This document shows, in pieces, positions 6,965-11,246 of a DNA stretch of 11,246 bases. Source of the DNA: Gammaproteobacteria bacterium (GTDB taxonomy: Bacteria; Pseudomonadota; Gammaproteobacteria; Arenicellales; JAOTYS01); assembly GCA_029861795.1 (NCBI GenBank), contig JAOTYS010000118.1:1-11246 (forward strand), given 5' to 3'. Below the pieces are notes generated by a model. That model did not search any database, was not told the origin of the DNA, and was given only the letters and a program-made list of their open reading frames with translations. The first letter of the stretch is position 1. Each line of letters opens with the position of its first letter. The position numbers and the translations under genes were made by a program.

Positions 6965-9550
6965 ATGATGGGACGGGAAGCAAAAATTCAGGAGCGAGTA
7001 CCTATCCCAGATGTCTCGCTTCGTAATAACAGGCACTATCTTTTGGGTTTACCACCAGCCCTTGAACCTCTCGCCGCAACCATTGCTGAGCTTGCCATAG
7101 ATCTGCGCTGGACCTGGAGCCATGCGGGAGACAGTCTATGGAAGACACTGGATCCAGGGATTTGGGAGCAGACCGAGAATCCCTTTGTGGTGTTGCAGAA
7201 TGTGACGCGCGCCCGATTGGAGGAATTGGGTCGCGACACCCGGTTCAAGCAGCTGCTAGAACAACTATCGTGCAGCCACCGAGAATATTGCGCAGACCCC
7301 GGCTGGTATGGCACGAACTACCCAGATGCTGACTTGAAGGGGGTGGCCTATTTCAGCATGGAATTTGGTCTTGGCAATGCGCTCCCGCTTTACGCGGGTG
7401 GGTTGGGAGTTCTTGCTGGGGACTATCTTAAAGCGGCCAGTGATCTTGGTATGCCGGTAGTCGGTATTGGACTGCTTTATCAGGAAGGTTATTTTCGGCA
7501 AGTTTTGGATATGGATGGACGCCAGCAAGAAATCTACTCTTATAACGATTCAGCGGTTTTGCCTGTCCAACCGGTTAGTGCCCGCAGCGGGGCCTGGATG
7601 CATATACCACTCGAATTGCCCGGGCGCACCGTCCGTTTTCGCGTGTGGCAAGCGCGGGTCGGTCGTGTGCAATTGTACTTGCTCGATAGCAACGATCCGT
7701 TAAACAGTCCGTTAGATCGCGGAATTACCAGCAGGCTTTATGGTGGTAATCAGGAATCCCGACTGGTTCAAGAGGTTGCTCTGGGAATCTGTGGCTGGCG
7801 GTTGGTCGAAGCCTTGGACTTGGACATCGACATCTGTCACCTGAATGAGGGGCACGCTGCATTCGTCACGCTCGAGCGCGCCCGATGCTTCATGCAGAAA
7901 CATCATATTGGTTATTGGGAAGCGCTATGGGCGACACGTGCCGGCAATATCTTTACCACCCATACACCGGTGCCATCGGGTTTTGATACATACGACCCTG
8001 ACCTATTGGCTAAGTACGGAGCAGATTATGCGTCTAGTCTAAATGTGGAGCCCGAGGCACTGGCCGGTCTGGGGCGCAAGAATCCCCACGACCTTACCGA
8101 ACCATTTAATATGGCGTACCTCGCCATTCGCGCCAGTGGTATGACCAATGGTGTGAGCCGTCTACACGGCGACGTCAGTCGTAGGATCTTTCGGGATCTC
8201 TATCCGCGTTGGCCGCTGCTAGAAGTTCCGATCACTCATATCACCAATGGAATTCATGTGCCATCTTGGGATTCTCAGTGGGCCGATGATATTTGGACTC
8301 GGAGCTGTGGCAAAGAGCGTTGGCTCGGCACACTGGATACCATGAGTGAAGCAATAGAGGCACTTGATGACGAGACGCTGTGGGCCTTTCGTGGAGAAGA
8401 GCGGAGTGATCTTGTGAGGCATGCACGCAATCGCTTGGCTCGACAGCTAGCGCAACGTGGCGCAGACGTAAACATGATTGCCGATGCCCATGACATCTTG
8501 GATCCCAATGTTCTTACGCTGGGATTTGCTCGACGGTTTGCAGAATACAAGCGGCCAAATTTGTTGTTACAGGATCAAGATCGTCTGACTCGGCTTCTCA
8601 CAAATTGCGACCGCCCGGTTCAACTGATCATTGCGGGCAAGGCCCATCCAAACGATGAAACAGGAAAGCGTTTTGTCCAGCAATGGGCGAGATTCGTACA
8701 GCGACCGGAAGTTCGATTGCGAGCGGTATTTCTCGAAGACTATGACATTGCATTAGCGCAGGAGCTCGTGCAAGGAGTAGATGTGTGGATCAATACCCCG
8801 CGTCGTCCATGGGAGGCGTGCGGTACCAGTGGTATGAAGGTGCTCGCCAATGGCGGCCTAAATCTCTCTGAGCTGGACGGATGGTGGGCTGAAGCGTGTT
8901 CCGATGATGTGGGTTGGTCACTTGGGGACGGACAAGAACACAGTGGACGTGACTGGGATGTGATCGAGGCAGAACAGCTATACCGACTGCTAGAGAATGA
9001 GATCGTGCCGGAGTTTTATGACCGCGATTCCACCGGGGTGCCGGGTGCCTGGGTGGCGAGGATGCGACTCAGCATGGCTCGATTAGCACTGCAATACAGC
9101 AGCAACCGTATGATTCGTGACTATTTGACAGAACTCTACCTCCCTTCGGCGTCAGCCCACCGACGTCGCATCGAATCAGGCGGTCGGCTCGCTATAGAGC
9201 TTCGTCAATGGGAACTCACCTTGAAACATCATTGGAATGAAATCCACTGGGGGAATCTTGAAGTCAGCGAGCAACATCAAGGTTGGTGTTTCAGTATTCA
9301 GGTGTATTTGGGAGAACTTGCCCCTGAATTGGTGCAAGTCCAGCTGTTTGCAGAAGCAAACGGACAGCAGGACACCTATTGTGAGGTCATGCAGCAAACC
9401 TCGCAAATTCTAGGCGCGACCAATGCTTATGTGTATCAGTGTGTCGCCCCCACAACACGTCCGCATGAGGACTATACCGCGCGTGTTGTGCCCTACCACG
9501 CGCAAGCGCGAGTACCAACAGAATTGTCATTAATTCAATGGCAAAGGTAG
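6965..9550 (+). CDS. glgP: Alpha-glucan (glycogen/maltodextrin) phosphorylase, GT35 family, 861 aa
   Basis: This PLP enzyme cuts glucose-1-phosphate from the non-reducing ends of glycogen or maltodextrins. The N-terminal 100 residues (AELAIDLRWTWSHAGDSLW) match the DUF3417 domain of the shorter bacterial phosphorylases. Then come YFSMEFGLGNALPLYAGGLG from about 129, HLNEGHAAF at 292-300, TTHTPVPSGFD from 331, GFARRFAEYKRP at 520-531, and AGKAHPND at 557-564. The PLP site GTSGMKVLANGG spans 620-631 and K625 is the expected Schiff-base lysine. The C-terminal 100 residues form the beta-rich tail typical of this subfamily, ending near IQWQR. AAGGGGGG (6956-6963) precedes two adjacent ATGs; the second, at 6968, has the better spacing. 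The gene starts 15 nt after the phosphoketolase stop, so the two are very probably cotranscribed. Together they would feed glycogen carbon into acetyl phosphate. Confidence 0.95.
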   Translation: MMGREAKIQERVPIPDVSLRNNRHYLLGLPPALEPLAATIAELAIDLRWTWSHAGDSLWKTLDPGIWEQTENPFVVLQNVTRARLEELGRDTRFKQLLEQLSCSHREYCADPGWYGTNYPDADLKGVAYFSMEFGLGNALPLYAGGLGVLAGDYLKAASDLGMPVVGIGLLYQEGYFRQVLDMDGRQQEIYSYNDSAVLPVQPVSARSGAWMHIPLELPGRTVRFRVWQARVGRVQLYLLDSNDPLNSPLDRGITSRLYGGNQESRLVQEVALGICGWRLVEALDLDIDICHLNEGHAAFVTLERARCFMQKHHIGYWEALWATRAGNIFTTHTPVPSGFDTYDPDLLAKYGADYASSLNVEPEALAGLGRKNPHDLTEPFNMAYLAIRASGMTNGVSRLHGDVSRRIFRDLYPRWPLLEVPITHITNGIHVPSWDSQWADDIWTRSCGKERWLGTLDTMSEAIEALDDETLWAFRGEERSDLVRHARNRLARQLAQRGADVNMIADAHDILDPNVLTLGFARRFAEYKRPNLLLQDQDRLTRLLTNCDRPVQLIIAGKAHPNDETGKRFVQQWARFVQRPEVRLRAVFLEDYDIALAQELVQGVDVWINTPRRPWEACGTSGMKVLANGGLNLSELDGWWAEACSDDVGWSLGDGQEHSGRDWDVIEAEQLYRLLENEIVPEFYDRDSTGVPGAWVARMRLSMARLALQYSSNRMIRDYLTELYLPSASAHRRRIESGGRLAIELRQWELTLKHHWNEIHWGNLEVSEQHQGWCFSIQVYLGELAPELVQVQLFAEANGQQDTYCEVMQQTSQILGATNAYVYQCVAPTTRPHEDYTARVVPYHAQARVPTELSLIQWQR

Positions 9551-9578
9551 CAGAGAAGCGCTTGCGTGATCTTGACTT

Positions 9579-9605
9579 GAGCTAGCGGCCTCGGCGGCCT
9601 AGCTC
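9579..9605. terminator. Hairpin at the convergent gene junction
   Basis: The outer arms GAGCTA (9579-9584) and TAGCTC (9600-9605) pair over 6 bp. After a 2-nt bulge, GGCC (9587-9590) pairs with GGCC (9596-9599) around a 5-nt loop. It lies between the ends of the phosphorylase and flavoprotein genes and includes the stop and last codons of the latter. Neither side has a long T run, so it may be a bidirectional terminator or a block to converging transcription. Confidence 0.4.
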
Positions 9606-10166
9606 ATGCATTTTCTCCAACCACCTGTTGTGCTTTGCGTCGTTGGCCGTTTCGACTAGACCAATCAAAGCTTCCTTAATCGGACCGATGCCGCAGAAGC
9701 CAAGGATGTTTCGCTCCAGACTCTTGAGGCTATGTGCTCGGAAGTACCAGCGATAGAAAAATCCAGGCATGCCCATAGTGATGACTATACGAGCGGATCT
9801 GCCCTTTAGCAGCTTCTTCCATAAGCCTTTAGATTTGGTTTCGAAAGCAAATTCGGGTCGGAAGGCCTGTTCGAAGAACGCCTTCAGTAGAGCCGGCATG
9901 GTCCCGAGCCATAAAGGATAGATAATCACTAAGTGCTCTGCCCATTTGATAGTGTGTTGGGCGCGGTTGATAGCGTCTGGGACCACGCCAGTCTCAAAGT
10001 CCTTTTTCGTACGTAGCAAGGGGAACTCAAGTTTGGCAACTTCTATACCTCTGACGTCGTGGCCTGCTTCGTCCGCTCCTTTCACATAGGCGTCCGCAAG
10101 CGCATGACAGAAATGTCCACCATCCAGGTCGGGATGTCCTTGAATCAAGACGATACGTTTAGGCAT
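9582..10166 (-). CDS. NAD(P)H:quinone oxidoreductase-like flavoprotein, 194 aa
   Basis: A member of the flavodoxin-fold NAD(P)H dehydrogenase (quinone) family (Flavodoxin_2; relatives include KefF, MdaB and NQO1), likely cytosolic with bound FMN or FAD. The N-terminus KRIVLIQGHPDLDGGHFCHA gives beta-1 and the flavin phosphate loop at about 10-20. LVIIYPLWLGTMPALLKAFFEQ at 79-100 is the second flavin-binding signature, followed by FRPEFAF, and ITMGMPGFFY at about 129-138 is the third. The length is normal for the family. Such enzymes carry out two-electron reduction of quinones or serve as ancillary subunits of Kef potassium efflux systems; no Kef gene is in view. The start is the only sensible ATG, though no strong Shine-Dalgarno is seen. 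The gene converges with the phosphorylase (31-nt gap) and diverges from the HlyD gene. An FNR-like box lies about 120 nt upstream. Confidence 0.88.
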   Translation of the reverse strand: MPKRIVLIQGHPDLDGGHFCHALADAYVKGADEAGHDVRGIEVAKLEFPLLRTKKDFETGVVPDAINRAQHTIKWAEHLVIIYPLWLGTMPALLKAFFEQAFRPEFAFETKSKGLWKKLLKGRSARIVITMGMPGFFYRWYFRAHSLKSLERNILGFCGIGPIKEALIGLVETANDAKHNRWLEKMHELGRRGR

Positions 10167-10286
10167 ATCAGTGTGTGTCTACTGGTTTGGCTCTGGATTG
10201 CCCGTTCTCGTGCAAACGGTGGTCGCTTTTGTCGATTACTTCTTTGTATCAGGCGCTATTAGAGCGAAATCATACACTTGCGGTCG

Positions 10287-10300
10287 TTGATACAGGTCAA
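10287..10300. promoter_or_regulatory. Second FNR/Anr-type operator, in the divergent intergenic region
   Basis: TTGATACAGGTCAA differs at one position from TTGAT-N4-ATCAA; centre 10293.5. On the plus strand, TAACAT at 10323-10328 is a possible -10 starting 29.5 nt from the box centre, one base from the spacing seen at the phosphoketolase operon. On the minus strand, TCTAAT (complement of 10258-10263) lies at a similar distance, so the site could serve the HlyD gene, the flavoprotein gene, or both. Confidence 0.5.
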
Positions 10301-10322
10301 GATGTATATCCAAAAGCACGGC

Positions 10323-10328
10323 TAACAT
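10323..10328 (+). promoter_or_regulatory. Candidate -10 element for the HlyD-family gene
   Basis: TAACAT matches four of six consensus positions and sits where a class II FNR promoter would place its -10. The implied transcription start is near 10335, about 73 nt before the GTG start codon. Confidence 0.3.
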
Positions 10329-10407
10329 TCCTGAGCAAGATAGAGCCGTGTGTTACCGTGTTGATACGTTCTGGATGCCCGAGTTTTGCCGCGAATAGGT
10401 ATGTTAT

Positions 10408-11246
10408 GTGATCAAACGAACGACAAGAAATTCATTGATCGGAGCGATGATCGCTATTGTTGGATTTGCGGCGGTTTTTTCTTGGCAGCGCAATCAACAG
10501 GGAACGTTCCAAGGTTTTGCGTCTGGCAATGGCCGACTCGAAGCCACTGAAGTCGATATCGCCACCAAATGGGCGGGTCGTTTGTCGGAAGTATTGGCGG
10601 ATGAGGGGGATTTTGTACAAGCGACCGAAGTTGTTGCTCGCATGGACACCAAAGAGCTAAAAGCTCAAGTACGCGCAGCCGAGGCCGAAGCAAGACGCGC
10701 GCAATATGCTCGTAATCACGCCACCGCCGTGGTAGCGCAACGTGAGAGTGAACTCGGGCTTGCTGAGAGCAATTTGGAAAGAGCGCGTAATCTGTATGAA
10801 AATCAGAATATCTCCGTTCAAGAGCTTCAGCATAAACTAACGGCGATGAAAACCGCGGCGGCAGTGCTTGCTGCGTCTGAAGCGAATTTGGCGAACGCAG
10901 CTGCCGCGATTGAGGCTGCTACTGCCAGTGTGGAGAGGGTTCAGGCACAGTTAGATGAAAGCATTTTGGTCGCGCCGATTAACGGACGCGTTCTCTATCG
11001 ATTGGCGGAACCGGGTGAGGTATTGCCTGCAGGTGGCAAAGTGCTGTCACTCATCGACCTCGATGATGTCGATATGACGATATTTCTATCCGAGGCGGAC
11101 GCCGGTAAGGTGTTGTTGGGCTCGGAGGCGCGTATTGTGCTTGATGCGATACCAGATATGTCCATCGGAGCCCATGTTTCTTTTGTTTCTCCTAAAGCGC
11201 AATTTACCCCTAAGCACGTTGAGACCCGAACAGAACGCTCGAAGTT
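10408..11246 (+). CDS. HlyD/YbhG-type membrane-fusion (periplasmic adaptor) protein, 3' end outside window
   Basis: The frame is open from a GTG at 10408 to the right edge, giving 279 residues without a stop. The GTG is preferred because AGGT (10397-10400) lies 7 nt upstream and a TAG at 10396-10398 closes the frame just above; the next in-frame ATG is at 10447. A basic start (MIKRTTR) and one hydrophobic segment at about 9-25 anchor it in the inner membrane. GNGRLEATEVDIATKWAGRL at 41-60 and GDFV at 67-70 form the first half of the lipoyl-like domain. Residues about 83-185 form the Ala/Glu-rich coiled-coil hairpin. LVAPINGRVLYRLAEPGEVL at 187-206 closes the lipoyl domain, and the beta-barrel follows. 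Such adaptors link an inner-membrane ABC-2 or MFS exporter to an outer-membrane channel. The GNGRLEATEVDIATK form points to the YbhG-like ABC type, so ATPase and permease genes probably follow to the right. This is inference. Confidence 0.9.
   Translation, partial: MIKRTTRNSLIGAMIAIVGFAAVFSWQRNQQGTFQGFASGNGRLEATEVDIATKWAGRLSEVLADEGDFVQATEVVARMDTKELKAQVRAAEAEARRAQYARNHATAVVAQRESELGLAESNLERARNLYENQNISVQELQHKLTAMKTAAAVLAASEANLANAAAAIEAATASVERVQAQLDESILVAPINGRVLYRLAEPGEVLPAGGKVLSLIDLDDVDMTIFLSEADAGKVLLGSEARIVLDAIPDMSIGAHVSFVSPKAQFTPKHVETRTERSK

Noticed and set aside
6665..7036. 123-residue minus-strand frame across the phosphoketolase-phosphorylase junction
   Set aside because: Antisense to two well-conserved genes, with no recognisable domain or ribosome binding site.

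Overview
The window looks like a chromosomal segment of a Gram-negative proteobacterium, possibly a gammaproteobacterium. The evidence is a signal-peptide beta-barrel outer-membrane protein, a HlyD-type periplasmic adaptor, an MscS channel and FNR/Anr-like operator sequences. Composition is close to half G+C. I see no phage genes, insertion sequences, CRISPR array, tRNA or rRNA. I cannot name the species.

Layout, left to right. Positions 1-340 hold at most the tail of an upstream gene and a terminator-like hairpin. A 67-residue orphan protein (341-544) follows. Next come an exported, acidic, helical protein with no recognised family (796-1629) and a small-conductance mechanosensitive channel of the MscS family (about 1792-3117). 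A decayed RidA/YjgF-family gene lies at 3278-3523. A small outer-membrane beta-barrel gene (3695-4198, minus strand) points away from a two-gene operon on the plus strand: phosphoketolase (4484-6949) and alpha-glucan phosphorylase (6965-9550), 15 nt apart. This operon converges with an NAD(P)H:quinone-oxidoreductase-like flavoprotein gene (9582-10166, minus strand), and a long hairpin sits at the junction. The window ends inside a HlyD/YbhG-type membrane-fusion protein gene (10408 to the right edge, plus strand), divergent from the flavoprotein.

How the genes may work together. The phosphorylase would release glucose-1-phosphate from glycogen. After conversion to fructose-6-phosphate or xylulose-5-phosphate, the phosphoketolase would split the sugar to acetyl phosphate, which can yield ATP through an acetate kinase not seen here. 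This is a plausible fermentative route from stored glycogen. In support, a near-consensus FNR/Anr-type box (4366-4379) precedes the operon, with a candidate -10 element at class II spacing. A second near-consensus box with almost the same geometry (10287-10300) lies between the flavoprotein and the HlyD gene. The two boxes suggest a shared low-oxygen or nitric-oxide regulon covering the right half of the window. This is the most interesting reading of the region. It rests on sequence pattern alone.
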